A stretch of DNA of 64,000 bases, taken from assembly GCF_002934685.1 (NCBI RefSeq), contig NZ_NKHL01000118.1, forward strand, positions 62,001 to 126,000, written 5' to 3'. Made by a program: the position numbers and the translations under genes. The number at the start of each line of letters is the position of its first letter. Position 1 is the stretch's first letter. Positions 45,039-54,449 of the stretch are shown piece by piece. Under the pieces are notes generated by a model, which ran no database searches, was not told the origin of the DNA, and worked only from the letters and a program-made list of their open reading frames with translations. Source of the stretch: Pseudomonas bohemica. GTDB lineage: Bacteria; Pseudomonadota; Gammaproteobacteria; Pseudomonadales; Pseudomonadaceae.

Positions 45039-47204
45039 TTAGTAGCGAAATTCCACACCCACGTAAGCGCCGATACCGTCACCCGGATACAACGCGGCGG
45101 TGTCTTGACCCTTGGCATCATAGAGCGGTTGCACGGCGGTGACATATTTCTTGTTCGCCAGGTTTTTCAGGTCCAGCGAAACCTTCCAGTCTTTATTCGG
45201 GGTTTCGTAACCCACATTCGCACCGAAGATCGTGTAGGAGGGCGCATAGAAGGTGTTGGCGTAATCCACGGCAGTACGCGACGAGGATTGCACGTTGACC
45301 CCGGTATAGAAGCCTTGCGGATGTTGGTACTGAACCTCGCCCTGGTAGATATGTTTCGGGATGCCTGGCAGTTGGTTATTGCCGAAGGTCGGATCATGAC
45401 GGTAGTAGAAGTCGTTGTAGCTGTAGACCTGGCGCCAGGTCACTTTTTCGCCCGAAGCGCTTTCCCACAGTTGCGTATTCAACCCGGCCTCAATGCCTTG
45501 GTGAATGGTGGGCGTGGCATTGAACGCACCGGTTACGGCGGCAGCAGTGGCGGTGGGTGCAATGAACTGCACGTTGAGCAGTTCGTCGCGCACCCACGAC
45601 CGATACAGTGCCAGGCTGCCGTCGAAAATGCCCGATGAGCCTTTCACGCCAATCTCCACGGTGTTGGCTTTCTGCTCGACCAGCGGCCGCACATAAGGTT
45701 GGGTCGGGCCCGAACCTGAGTACTCCCACGAGGCAGGTGGATCGATCGAACGACTGACGTTGGCGAACACCTGCAACTGAGGCGTGAACTCGTAACGAAC
45801 CCCAATACGCGGCGCGAGGCTCCAGTTTTCGTACGTCTCGCTCGACGGATAGGCAGACGTGTTGGCCTGCAGTGCTTCTTTGACGTTGGTGTCGCGGCGT
45901 ACGTTGATGGCCGACACACCGCTGGTCAGCCACAATCCGTCGACCAGTTCCAGATCGTTGCCCAGTGAGAACACGTGGTCGAACGAGGAGCCATAGTCGA
46001 CGAACTTTCGGGTCTGCTTGTTGGCGTATGTGGAATTGGTCTCGCCCTTGATGTGTTCGGTGGAAGTAAAGGCCAGGTTGGTACGGCTTTCGTGACCGAA
46101 AAGCTGGTCGGTGCGGTCATAGCCGAGCACGAAACTCAGGTCGTGCCAATCCCAGTAGCTTGGGTTGCTCGGGCTGTTCGGGCTGTTGTTGTGGGCGTAC
46201 TGGTAGTAAACAAGGCCGAAAGAGAGTTTTGAGTCATCGTCGAAGGTGTAGGTGGTCTTGCTGCCGGCCCAGACACTGCTGGGGCGCCGGCTGCCAGCCC
46301 CGCTGGTGGCGGCGGTGGCGCTGGCATCGCGGCTGTGGTGCTTGACGGCATCGAGCGTGGTGGCGCTTGGGTCGTTATGGTATTCGTCGCGGTAACGCAG
46401 CATCAGTTGGGTTTCCAGCTTGGGGCTGAACTTGTAGCCAAAGTTGGCGACAACGCCCTGGCTCTTCGACAGGCTGTAATCGCGGTACCCATCGTTGCGG
46501 TAGTTGTCGGCGTTGAGGTAGTAATCGAAATCACCCTCGACGCCACCGACGCTGACGCTTTGTTTGTTGTAGCCGTAGCTGCCCGTTTCCGCACGTACGC
46601 GAAGGCCGGGTGCGGTGTAGCCGGTCTGATTGACGAAGTTGATCGCGCCGCCCAGGCTCAGTGCGCCGTATTGAAAGGCGTTGGCGCCGCGAAGAATCTC
46701 GGTGTAGTTCACGCCGGAGCCGTTGAGGAATTCATAGGGCGTACCGCCGGGGCCGGTGAGCGGCAGACCGTTGAACAGGAATTTGATGCCCTCGCGAAAG
46801 TAACCGGGCGAGGTGTTGGCCCCCGAACCGCGGATCGAAATCTTGGCCGCATCGGTGCCGCCCGTAGACTGGACGAACACCCCCGGTTGGTAGGCAAGGG
46901 TGTCCTGCAAGGTCGCGGTGCGGCCTTTGGCGACCTGTTCGCTATCCACCACGCTGGTGCCACCGGGTACTTCGCTCAGTTGGCTTTTCGCGGCCTCCAC
47001 CGGCGTGATTTTCTCGGCCTGCACAGTGACGGTATTGAGCCGAGGCGTGGAGGCTTGTGTCGAGTCCGAAGACGGCGCCGCGTCATCGGCTCGTACCGCT
47101 GCGCTGCACAGCAGCGCCGATCCCAGGCCAACCGTGGTCAGCCAGGTCGCTCGCCGAATGGCCCGCGGTAACTTTTGTAACTCTCCCCGAAAACTTAAAT
47201 GCAT
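45039..47204 (-). CDS. TonB-dependent outer-membrane receptor
   Basis: A 721-residue receptor. The signal peptide is near 15-39 (ATWLTTVGLGSALLCSAAVRA). A plug domain at about 60-185 has TVTVQAEKITPVEAAKSQ (TonB-box region), SEVPGGTSVVDSEQV, TLQDTLAYQPGVFVQ and ISIRGSG. It is followed by a 22-strand barrel ending in the aromatic GIGAYVGVEFRY. ATG 47204 has AAGGA 9 bases upstream. TonB receptors import siderophores, vitamins or other rare solutes. Being divergent from the organosulfur-type ABC and monooxygenase locus, it may bring that substrate across the outer membrane, as known for a sulfate-ester receptor in P. putida. That is inference. Confidence 0.92.
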   Translation of the reverse strand: MHLSFRGELQKLPRAIRRATWLTTVGLGSALLCSAAVRADDAAPSSDSTQASTPRLNTVTVQAEKITPVEAAKSQLSEVPGGTSVVDSEQVAKGRTATLQDTLAYQPGVFVQSTGGTDAAKISIRGSGANTSPGYFREGIKFLFNGLPLTGPGGTPYEFLNGSGVNYTEILRGANAFQYGALSLGGAINFVNQTGYTAPGLRVRAETGSYGYNKQSVSVGGVEGDFDYYLNADNYRNDGYRDYSLSKSQGVVANFGYKFSPKLETQLMLRYRDEYHNDPSATTLDAVKHHSRDASATAATSGAGSRRPSSVWAGSKTTYTFDDDSKLSFGLVYYQYAHNNSPNSPSNPSYWDWHDLSFVLGYDRTDQLFGHESRTNLAFTSTEHIKGETNSTYANKQTRKFVDYGSSFDHVFSLGNDLELVDGLWLTSGVSAINVRRDTNVKEALQANTSAYPSSETYENWSLAPRIGVRYEFTPQLQVFANVSRSIDPPASWEYSGSGPTQPYVRPLVEQKANTVEIGVKGSSGIFDGSLALYRSWVRDELLNVQFIAPTATAAAVTGAFNATPTIHQGIEAGLNTQLWESASGEKVTWRQVYSYNDFYYRHDPTFGNNQLPGIPKHIYQGEVQYQHPQGFYTGVNVQSSSRTAVDYANTFYAPSYTIFGANVGYETPNKDWKVSLDLKNLANKKYVTAVQPLYDAKGQDTAALYPGDGIGAYVGVEFRY

Positions 47205-47755
47205 CAAATGTATTCCTTGGTGAATAGATAAATAAGTGCCAGCTTTCTATTCGTATAGTCATGCCTGTTTTTGCTCTGAGCAGTTTCTGTGCCAATACAT
47301 TTTTGCCTGAACAGTGGGATATATCGGGTTTATATTGAGATCCCATGCTGGCGCCGGTACTTTGTTTTGAACAGGTGTCTGTTTTTCAACACTTGTTTAG
47401 TTTGGGATCCAGTTGGGTAATTTCTGCGCATCTGTCGAAAAACCAACAGTGGATGAACAGTCTGTAAGCGCACGGGCAAGGCATGACTGTAACTTCGATA
47501 TATGCATATAAGCGTCTGTCATGACAGCTGTCGGTTTGCGGTCCAAAGCGAACGATACCTTTTGCAGCGCCCGCTGGGCCTGACGCCCCGTACATCGGCG
47601 GTAGCGTGCAGTGCTTGCCTTGCCGCACGGCTTATTCTCATTGGCCGGCAGTTACGCAAGATTCAATCTTGATCGGTCATGGCATGTTCACTGCATAACA
47701 CCGAATAGTGCTTGAGCGTTAATGCGATCACCCAAGTTCTATTAAGGAAGCTTCT
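47205..47755. promoter_or_regulatory. Divergent control region between TonB receptor and ABC/monooxygenase locus
   Basis: No gene in these 551 bases. Three palindromes stand out: TATATGCATATA (47499-47510), CTGTCATGACAG (47516-47527), only 5 bases apart, and CAAGAT-tca-ATCTTG (47657-47671), about 85 bases before the binding-protein start. They are candidate operators for the divergent genes. The regulator is not encoded next to them. Confidence 0.5.
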
Positions 47756-49459
47756 TTGGCCGGCTTATTCAAACTCACGACTGCTCTCTCGTTATATATG
47801 GCGATCAGTGCCTGCTCGCCTGCAACGGCACCTGAGCACGGCGCGCCACAGGCCGATGGCACTGTTAGCAATGGCGTGATTTCCTATCCTGCATCGGACT
47901 TTCATGAGCCGTCGCCCGGACGCAGTGGCGGAACGTTACGCGTATCAGCGGCGTCTGATGCCGGCAGTTTTGATATTCATGCGCTGTCCAACGGCAACAT
48001 CCAGTGGATGGGCAGAATCCTCTTCGATTGTCTGGTCTACCAGGATGAGCAGGGCAATATCAGTCCGTGGCTGGCCAAGTCCTGGGAGGTCTCCGAGGAT
48101 GGCAAGACCTACACCTTTCATCTGCGCGATGACGTGACCTTCAGTGACGGCGAGAAATTCAACGCCGCGGCGTTGCAGACCAACCTTGAGCACATGCGCG
48201 ATCCGGCGACCAAGTCGCCTCTGGCCGCCGCCTATATCGCGCCGTATCAGGACGGCAAGGTCATCGACGAATACACCTTCGAAGCCCACCTGCGCGAACC
48301 CTACACGCCGTTTCTAGACGTGCTCGCGCAGTCGTGGCTGGGCATGGTCTCGCCAAAACAGATCCGCGAAGCGCCGAAAAGCATTGCCGAACATCCTGTG
48401 GGCAGTGGTCCGTTTCTACTGCAGAGCTACACCCGTGACCAAGGTGCGGTGTTCGTCAGGCGTCCTGGATATCATTGGGCCCCTCCGGTCACCCGCCACG
48501 TTGGCGAGGCGTATCTGGATCGCATCGAACTCAGTTACGTACCCGAAGCCATGATCCGCTTTACTGCTTTGGAGTCGGGGCAGTCAGACTTTGCCCTTGA
48601 TGCACCGGCGCAAAACGCCGCCGCCATTCGGGCCAATCCGCAATTGGTCATGCGCAGTCGGATTCGCAAGGGTAATCCGAGCCGCAGCATGACCTTTAAC
48701 GTCGAGCAGCCGCCATTCGACGACGTCCTGGTGCGCCGCGCCGTGGCCAGGGCCATCGATCGCGACGGTCTGGCATGGATTTCCGGGTTTGGCGAGTTCA
48801 TCAGCAAAGCCGATTTCCTGGCCGCCAACACGCGGTTCTATCAGCCCAACAATGACGCGTTGGCCTATGACGTCAACGCCGCCAATGCGCTGCTCGATCA
48901 GGCTGGCTGGACCGGGCGCGATGCTCAGGGATACCGAACCAAAAACGGCGAGCGGCTGAAGGCAACGTTGTTGTCCTATGACAATCCTGCATTCCCGGCA
49001 AGCGTATCGGTGGCCATTCAGGCCGATCTGAAAAAGGTCGGCTTCGACATGCCGATCGAGATGCTGCCGCTGACCAAGGTCTCGGAGCGCCGTTACGCGG
49101 GCAAGTTTCAGGCGCTGGCCGCTGGCTACTGGCACACCAACACGCCCGACGGGCTTTTCGTGCTCTATCACAGCCAATCCATCAGTACACCGAAACTGAT
49201 TGGCCAGAACGCCGGGAAGTTTCGCGATGCCGAGTTGGATCGGGTGCTCAGTGCCGCCCGCCGCTCACGGGACCCGGTGGAGTTGCAGGCGCTCTACGCC
49301 GAAGCGCAAAAACGCCTGACCGAGACGGTTCCGGCGGTGCCTTCGGTCGAGAGCCAGGTACTGACGGCCTATGGCAAGCAGGTCAAGGGCGTGATTTTCG
49401 ACACGTCGCACAACGTTCCTTTCTTCACCAGCATCTGGCTGGACCGGGGGCAACCATGA
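47756..49459 (+). CDS. ABC substrate-binding lipoprotein, family 5 (peptide/nickel type)
   Basis: A 567-residue binding protein. The N-terminus LTTALSLYMAISAC is a lipoprotein signal with the lipobox cysteine near residue 20. Family 5 marks are GGTLRVSAASDAGSFDIH, SPWLAKSWEVSEDGKTYTFHLRDDVTFSDGEKFNAAAL and NVEQPPFDDVLVRRAVARAIDR. The family is best known for peptides and nickel, but members beside flavin monooxygenases often serve sulfur compounds. The start is TTG 47756 with AAGGAAG 5 bases upstream. It is the first gene of a locus continuing to the end of the window and overlaps its permease by ATGA. Confidence 0.93.
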   Translation: MAGLFKLTTALSLYMAISACSPATAPEHGAPQADGTVSNGVISYPASDFHEPSPGRSGGTLRVSAASDAGSFDIHALSNGNIQWMGRILFDCLVYQDEQGNISPWLAKSWEVSEDGKTYTFHLRDDVTFSDGEKFNAAALQTNLEHMRDPATKSPLAAAYIAPYQDGKVIDEYTFEAHLREPYTPFLDVLAQSWLGMVSPKQIREAPKSIAEHPVGSGPFLLQSYTRDQGAVFVRRPGYHWAPPVTRHVGEAYLDRIELSYVPEAMIRFTALESGQSDFALDAPAQNAAAIRANPQLVMRSRIRKGNPSRSMTFNVEQPPFDDVLVRRAVARAIDRDGLAWISGFGEFISKADFLAANTRFYQPNNDALAYDVNAANALLDQAGWTGRDAQGYRTKNGERLKATLLSYDNPAFPASVSVAIQADLKKVGFDMPIEMLPLTKVSERRYAGKFQALAAGYWHTNTPDGLFVLYHSQSISTPKLIGQNAGKFRDAELDRVLSAARRSRDPVELQALYAEAQKRLTETVPAVPSVESQVLTAYGKQVKGVIFDTSHNVPFFTSIWLDRGQP

Positions 49460-50388
49460 GCACGCTCAAACGTATTTCCTTGCGGCTGCTGGCAGGCGTC
49501 GGCGTGTTGTGGGGGGCCGCGACGCTGACCTTCCTGGCGGTGAACTTCAGCGGTGGCGACACGGCGCTGGCAATTCTTGGCGGCCCGGACGCACTGCCGA
49601 CGCCGGAATTGCTTGCGCGAGTTCGGGCCGAATACGGACTCGATCAGCCACTGACCGTGCAATACGGACACTACCTGGCGCGTCTGGCCCATGGTGACCT
49701 GGGCGAGTCCTATCGTCTGCGCATTCCTGTGTTGCAGGCTATCTCGGAGCAGATTGGCGCAACCCTCCAGCTTTCGTTCAGTGCTGCGCTACTGGCCATT
49801 TTGCTCGCACTGGTCTGCGCGATCCTGACCGCCAACCGCTCGCGCTGGGTGCGGTCGGCGGCTTCGGGCAGTGAGCTGGTGATCTCTTCGGCGCCGTCCT
49901 TCGTGATCGGCATTTTGCTGCTGCTGGTGTTCTCGTTCCATTGGCACTGGTTGCCGCCCTCGGGTTCCGCAGGCTGGCGCTCGCTGATATTGCCTTCGGT
50001 CGCGCTGGCGTTGCCGGTGGCAGCAGTACTCACCCAACTGCTGCGCCAATCGCTGGAAGACACTCTCGAACAACCCTTCATCGCCATGGCCCGGGCGCGG
50101 GGCCTGTCCGAAACGGCCGTGCGTCTGCGTCACGCCTTGCGTCATGCGCTGGTGCCGCTGGTGACGCTGGCCGGCTTCATCTTCGCCAGCCTGTTGGGCG
50201 GTGCGGTAGTGATTGAGCTGCTGTTCGCCCGGCAAGGCATAGGTCGCCTGATGCTTGACGCTACCACCAATAAAGACGTGCCGATGGTACTCGGCGTGAC
50301 CTTGCTCGCGGCCACCGTCTACGTGGTGGTCAACCTGGCCGTCGACCTGATCAACCGCTGGATCGACCCGAGGTCGGCACAGGAATGA
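49456..50388 (+). CDS. ABC transporter permease (DppB/NikB type)
   Basis: A 310-residue inner-membrane permease. LAGVGVLWGAATLTFLAVNFSGGD starts the first helix, RAEYGLDQPLTVQYGHYLARLAHGDLGESYR is the usual first periplasmic loop, and HALRHALVPLVTLAGFIFASLLGGAVVIELLFARQGIGRL contains the EAA-like loop. It starts inside the stop of the binding-protein gene (ATGA). Its DppC-type partner is separated by three enzyme genes (54450), an unusual split for one importer. Confidence 0.93.
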   Translation: MSTLKRISLRLLAGVGVLWGAATLTFLAVNFSGGDTALAILGGPDALPTPELLARVRAEYGLDQPLTVQYGHYLARLAHGDLGESYRLRIPVLQAISEQIGATLQLSFSAALLAILLALVCAILTANRSRWVRSAASGSELVISSAPSFVIGILLLLVFSFHWHWLPPSGSAGWRSLILPSVALALPVAAVLTQLLRQSLEDTLEQPFIAMARARGLSETAVRLRHALRHALVPLVTLAGFIFASLLGGAVVIELLFARQGIGRLMLDATTNKDVPMVLGVTLLAATVYVVVNLAVDLINRWIDPRSAQE

Positions 50389-50429
50389 CTGCCGATCGAC
50401 GTGAAAACGATCACGAAAAGGAAAGCCCG

Positions 50430-51704
50430 ATGAACACCGCAATTTCTCCTGATGTGAAAATCGAAGACCTGCAACATCGCTTCGCCGATGTCTTCGCCCG
50501 CATAGCCGACACCGCCGTCGCTCGCGAGCAAAAACGTGAACTGGCGTTCGAGGCGGTTCAGTGGCTGCGTGATGCCCGCTTTGGCGCACTGCGTGTCCCC
50601 GTATCCCGTGGCGGCCTGGGTGCGAGCCTGCCGCAACTGTTTGAGCTGCTGATCAAGCTGGGCGAAGCCGACTCCAACCTGCCGCAGATCGTGCGGGCGC
50701 ATTTCGGTTTCGTCGAAGGCCGACTGTCCAGCCGTGACGATGAGTCTCAGGACTACTGGCTGGCCAAAGTTGCCGAGGGTCAGTTGTGGGGTGCAGCGAT
50801 GGCCGAGCGCACCGACACCACTCGCAATTCGGTGACGTTGAGCGCCACGGAGCCAGGGAACACGGCCGCAGGTTGGCTGTTGAACGGTGAGAAGTATTAC
50901 TGCACCGGCACGCTCTACGCCGACTGGATCGCCGCCGTGGCGCTGGATGGCGATGACTTCGTCAGCCTGGCCGTGCCTACCGATGCGCAGGGCGTCACTG
51001 TGGAGGATGACTGGGACGGTTTCGGCCAACGTCTGACCGGTAGCGGCACCACCCGTTTCGAAGACGTGAAGGTGCCGGATGAACATATCGTGCGCCGCTT
51101 CAAAAAAGACGAATTGCGCGCCGAGTCCTATCTCTCGGCCTTCTACCAGCTGTTTCATCTGGCGACACTCACGGGTATCGCCAATGCCGTGCTGCGCGAC
51201 GCGACCGACTTCGTCAAAGGCCGCACCCGCGCATTCGGTGTTCCTGGGCAGTCCAGCCCCAAGGACGATCCACTGGTGCAGCGTGTCATCGGGCGGCTAT
51301 CGAGCCTGGCCTATTCGGCACGTACTCAGGTGCTGGCAGTGGCCCAGGTGCTGCAGGATGTCCACGACGCGGAGCAGGGCGGCTACGCCATCGAACAGCA
51401 TTACACCGAAGCGGAAATCCGCGCCTATCAGGCCCAGCAGATCGTGCTCGAACAGGTGCTGGAAGCGACCACGCTGTTGTTCGAAGTGGGCGGTGCCTCG
51501 GCCACCAGTGAAACCCGTCGCTTCGACCGCCACTGGCGCAACGCGCGCACGCTCGCTTCCCATAACCCGGCGATCTACCGCGAGCGCGCACTGGGCAATT
51601 TCTACCTCAACGGCATCACCCCCAACGCTGCCTGGCGGACCCTGCAAGTGGCCGACGCCGAACAGCAGGCCAGCGGCGCCCGTGACGAAGCGAGTGCAGT
51701 ATGA
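50430..51704 (+). CDS. SfnB/DszC-like acyl-CoA-dehydrogenase-fold monooxygenase
   Basis: A 424-residue flavin enzyme with the acyl-CoA dehydrogenase fold. Its three parts are an N-terminal helical domain, a central beta domain (WGAAMAERTDTTRNSVTLS, GWLLNGEKYYCTGTLYADWIAAVALDGDDFVSLAVP) and a C-terminal helical domain (FEVGGASATSETRRFDRHWRNARTLASHNPAIYRERALGNFYLNG). The RHWRNARTLASHNP ending is the hallmark of the SfnB/SoxC/DszC group, which oxidise sulfur compounds with reduced flavin instead of acyl-CoA. ATG 50430 has AAAGGAAAG upstream; ATG 50385 overlaps the permease stop and is an alternative. It is coupled by ATGA to the monooxygenase. Confidence 0.9.
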   Translation: MNTAISPDVKIEDLQHRFADVFARIADTAVAREQKRELAFEAVQWLRDARFGALRVPVSRGGLGASLPQLFELLIKLGEADSNLPQIVRAHFGFVEGRLSSRDDESQDYWLAKVAEGQLWGAAMAERTDTTRNSVTLSATEPGNTAAGWLLNGEKYYCTGTLYADWIAAVALDGDDFVSLAVPTDAQGVTVEDDWDGFGQRLTGSGTTRFEDVKVPDEHIVRRFKKDELRAESYLSAFYQLFHLATLTGIANAVLRDATDFVKGRTRAFGVPGQSSPKDDPLVQRVIGRLSSLAYSARTQVLAVAQVLQDVHDAEQGGYAIEQHYTEAEIRAYQAQQIVLEQVLEATTLLFEVGGASATSETRRFDRHWRNARTLASHNPAIYRERALGNFYLNGITPNAAWRTLQVADAEQQASGARDEASAV

Positions 51705-53071
51705 GTACCTCCAACAGCAGCTACACCGGCAACAGCACGAATCGCCGCGAGGGCCAGATGAGCCTGGGCATGAACATCCTGGGTTTTGGCGCGCATTCAG
51801 GCGCCTGGCGCAGCGCCGAAGTGCCGGCCAATGCCTATCTTGATGTCGAGTATTACCGCAACATCGCGCGCATCTCCGAGCGCGGTTGTCTGGACGCGAT
51901 CTTTCTTGCCGATGGTCCGGCGTTGGCCGGTGACGTCTCCAGGCAGCCTGCCGGGCGGCTGGAGCCGACTGTGCTGCTGACCGCCGTGGCATTGGCGACC
52001 CAGCGGATCGGCGTGATCGCCACCGCCTCGAGCACTTACAACGACCCATTCAATATCGCGCGACGCTTCGCCTCGCTGGACTACATCAGCGGTGGTCGCG
52101 CGGCCTGGAACGTGGTCACCAACGCGGGGGACGCTGCCGCGCAGAACTTCGGCCTGGCCGGTGCGCCGTTGCATGTCGATCGTTACGCGCGTGCCGATGA
52201 GTTCATCGACGTCACCGTCAAGTTGTGGGACAGCTGGGAAGACGATGCAATCATCGGCGACGCCCGCGCCGGTCGCTTCGCTGATCCACGGAAAGTCCAT
52301 GCCATCGATTTCGTCGGCAAGTATTTTTCGGTCAAGGGCCCATTGAACGTGCCGCGCTCACCACAGGGTCGCCCGGTGCTGGTCCAGGCCGGCTCTTCCG
52401 AAGGCGGCAAGGCGTTGGGCTCGCGTCACGCCGACGCCATCTTCACCACCCAGACCACGCTGGAAGACGGCCAGTTGTTCTACCGCGAAATGAAAGAGCG
52501 CGCTGCGGGCTGGGGGCGCAACCCCGAGCACTTGAAGATCATGCCGGGCCTGTCGACGGTCATTGGCAGCACCGAGGCCGAGGCTCACGCGCGCTTTGAC
52601 GAGCTCAATGCCTGGAACGGTGAGCACGGTTTGCTTGAACAGGTCGCGGGGAGAATCGGCATTCCTGCACGTGAGCTGGACCCTGATGCGCCGCTGCCGT
52701 GGGAGCGCATCGGCTCGGTGGCCGATTTCGAACGTGGCTCTCAAGGGTTTCTCGAAGCGCAGTTGAATCTGGCGCGTAGGGAAAACCTCAGCATTCGCCA
52801 ACTGTCACGGCGGATTCTGGTGGGCCACAGGCTGCTGGTCGGCACACCGGAACAGGTCGCCGATACCTTGACTCACTGGTTCCTGGCCCACGCCGCCGAC
52901 GGCTTCAACATCATGCCGGACATGTTTCCGTCGGGCGTCGAGATATTCGTCGACGAGGTCGTGCCGCTGCTGCAAAAGCGCGGGGTGTTCCGTCACGAAT
53001 ACACCGGTAGCACCTTGCGCGAGCACCTGGGCCTGCCATTCCCAACCAATCAATATGCGCAGCGGGCCTGA
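51701..53071 (+). CDS. LLM-class flavin-dependent monooxygenase (NtaA/SnaA/DszA type)
   Basis: A 456-residue FMNH2-dependent monooxygenase of the bacterial-luciferase superfamily. Seen: MSLGMNILGFGAHSGAWR near 20-37, RGCLDAIFLADGPAL, the NPFNIARRFASLDYISGGRAAWNVVTNAGDAAAQNFG block (here DPFNIARRF) near 108-140, and RPVLVQAGSSEGGKALGSRHADAIFT. This class cleaves C-N or C-S bonds, for example in nitrilotriacetate or dibenzothiophene sulfone. It needs a reduced-flavin supply, and no flavin reductase gene is seen in the window. It overlaps the preceding enzyme gene by ATGA. Confidence 0.93.
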   Translation: MSTSNSSYTGNSTNRREGQMSLGMNILGFGAHSGAWRSAEVPANAYLDVEYYRNIARISERGCLDAIFLADGPALAGDVSRQPAGRLEPTVLLTAVALATQRIGVIATASSTYNDPFNIARRFASLDYISGGRAAWNVVTNAGDAAAQNFGLAGAPLHVDRYARADEFIDVTVKLWDSWEDDAIIGDARAGRFADPRKVHAIDFVGKYFSVKGPLNVPRSPQGRPVLVQAGSSEGGKALGSRHADAIFTTQTTLEDGQLFYREMKERAAGWGRNPEHLKIMPGLSTVIGSTEAEAHARFDELNAWNGEHGLLEQVAGRIGIPARELDPDAPLPWERIGSVADFERGSQGFLEAQLNLARRENLSIRQLSRRILVGHRLLVGTPEQVADTLTHWFLAHAADGFNIMPDMFPSGVEIFVDEVVPLLQKRGVFRHEYTGSTLREHLGLPFPTNQYAQRA

Positions 53072-53109
53072 CCTGCCGCGTTCGTAGTCGTCAATACAAA
53101 GGATCAACC

Positions 53110-54162
53110 ATGCGTTACCGCAAACTGGGCAACAGCGACATCGACGTCAGCGTTCTAGGACTGGGCACCATGACCTGGGGGCATCAGAACAGCGAAGCCG
53201 ACGCACACCAGCAGATCGATCTGGCGCTGGCCGAGGGCATCAACCTCATCGATACCGCCGAAATGTACCCGACGCCGACCAAAGCCGAGACCTGGCGCAC
53301 CACCGAACGTTACATCGGCACCTGGCTGGCCAACAGCGGGCGGCGTGCCGAGGTGGTGCTGGCGAGCAAGATTGCTGGCCCTGCGCGCGATCCCAAGGGT
53401 CAGGCGCACATTCGCGATGGACTCAGCCGTCACGACCGCCGCAACATCGTCGAAGCCCTGGACGGCAGTCTGTCGCGTCTGAAAACCGATTATCTGGATC
53501 TGTATCAGCTGCACTGGCCGGATCGCAAAACCAACATCTTCGGTCAGCGCGAGTATCCCTATCAGGATCAAGCGGGCAGCGTTGCCATCGAAGAAACGCT
53601 GTCTGTGCTGGCCGATCAGGTCAAAGCCGGCAAAGTGCGGCATATCGGTGTGTCCAACGAAACGCCATGGGGAGTCGCAGAGTTCTTGAAGCAGAGCGAG
53701 CGTCTGGGTTTGCCGCGCATCGTCAGCATTCAGAACCCCTACAGCCTGCTCAACCGCCTGTATGAAGGCGGGCTGTCCGAGTTCAGCCATCGTGAAGGCG
53801 TCGGGCTGCTGGCCTATTCGCCCCTGGCCTTCGGAGCGCTGACCGGTAAATACCTCAATGGCGCGCGTCCCGAAGGTTCGCGGCTGTCGGCGGTGTACCG
53901 CACCTTCAACCGCTATGACAGCCCTTCGGCGCAGGAGGCGATCACCGGCTACGTACAGATCGCGCAGCAACATGGGCTGACCCCGGCGCAATTGGCCTTG
54001 GCGTACATCATCGACAAACCATTCGTTGCCAGCGCCTTGACCGGGCAGACCACCCTGGCCCAACTGCGTGAAAACCTTGGCGCGCTGGAAGTAGAGCTGA
54101 CCGACGAGATCAAGGCGCAGGTTCAGGCCGTGCATCAGCGCGTGCCGAACCCGGCGCCGTGA
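53110..54162 (+). CDS. tas: Tas-type aldo/keto reductase
   Basis: A 350-residue NADP(H)-dependent aldo/keto reductase. It matches E. coli Tas in length and in long stretches: SVLGLGTMTWGHQNSEADAHQQIDLALAEGINLIDTAEMYP at 14-54 (catalytic Asp and Tyr), YLDLYQLHWPDR, VRHIGVSNETPWG, SIQNPYSLLNRLYEGGLSEF, and LLAYSPLAFGALTGKYLNGA. The role in this locus may be to reduce the aldehyde left after monooxygenase cleavage; that is an inference. AAGGA precedes the ATG. It comes 38 bases after the monooxygenase gene. Confidence 0.9.
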   Translation: MRYRKLGNSDIDVSVLGLGTMTWGHQNSEADAHQQIDLALAEGINLIDTAEMYPTPTKAETWRTTERYIGTWLANSGRRAEVVLASKIAGPARDPKGQAHIRDGLSRHDRRNIVEALDGSLSRLKTDYLDLYQLHWPDRKTNIFGQREYPYQDQAGSVAIEETLSVLADQVKAGKVRHIGVSNETPWGVAEFLKQSERLGLPRIVSIQNPYSLLNRLYEGGLSEFSHREGVGLLAYSPLAFGALTGKYLNGARPEGSRLSAVYRTFNRYDSPSAQEAITGYVQIAQQHGLTPAQLALAYIIDKPFVASALTGQTTLAQLRENLGALEVELTDEIKAQVQAVHQRVPNPAP

Positions 54163-54293
54163 GAGGAGGCCGCGATCAAAAAGGGGTACGCGGTGCTTTT
54201 GATTCTGCCCACAGGTGTGGGAGTACAAGTTGCTGCGGACCGCGATCATCCGCCGGAGCGTTTGCAACCAGTACCAAAGTGCAGGCAGCGCCT

Positions 54294-54392
54294 ATCCCTG
54301 CGGGAGTGAGCTTGCTCACGAAGGGGCCTTGATTACCAAGATGCTGTCAGCGCCTGCAATCAGTTTTCGTGAGCAAGCTCGCGCCCACAGGT
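54294..54392. repeat. REP pair (REPIN-like) between tas-like and permease genes
   Basis: GAGCTTGCTCACGAA (54308-54322) and its exact inverse TTCGTGAGCAAGCTC (54366-54380) face each other, each flanked by a typical CTGCGGGAG / GCGCCCACAG REP edge. This is the common form of paired REP elements in fluorescent pseudomonads. It splits the long locus and may separate transcripts. Confidence 0.85.
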
Positions 54393-54449
54393 GGTGCGGT
54401 GTCAGCACGACAGGTATCTGTTGGATGGTTAGCCAGAAGGAGTCTGTGA

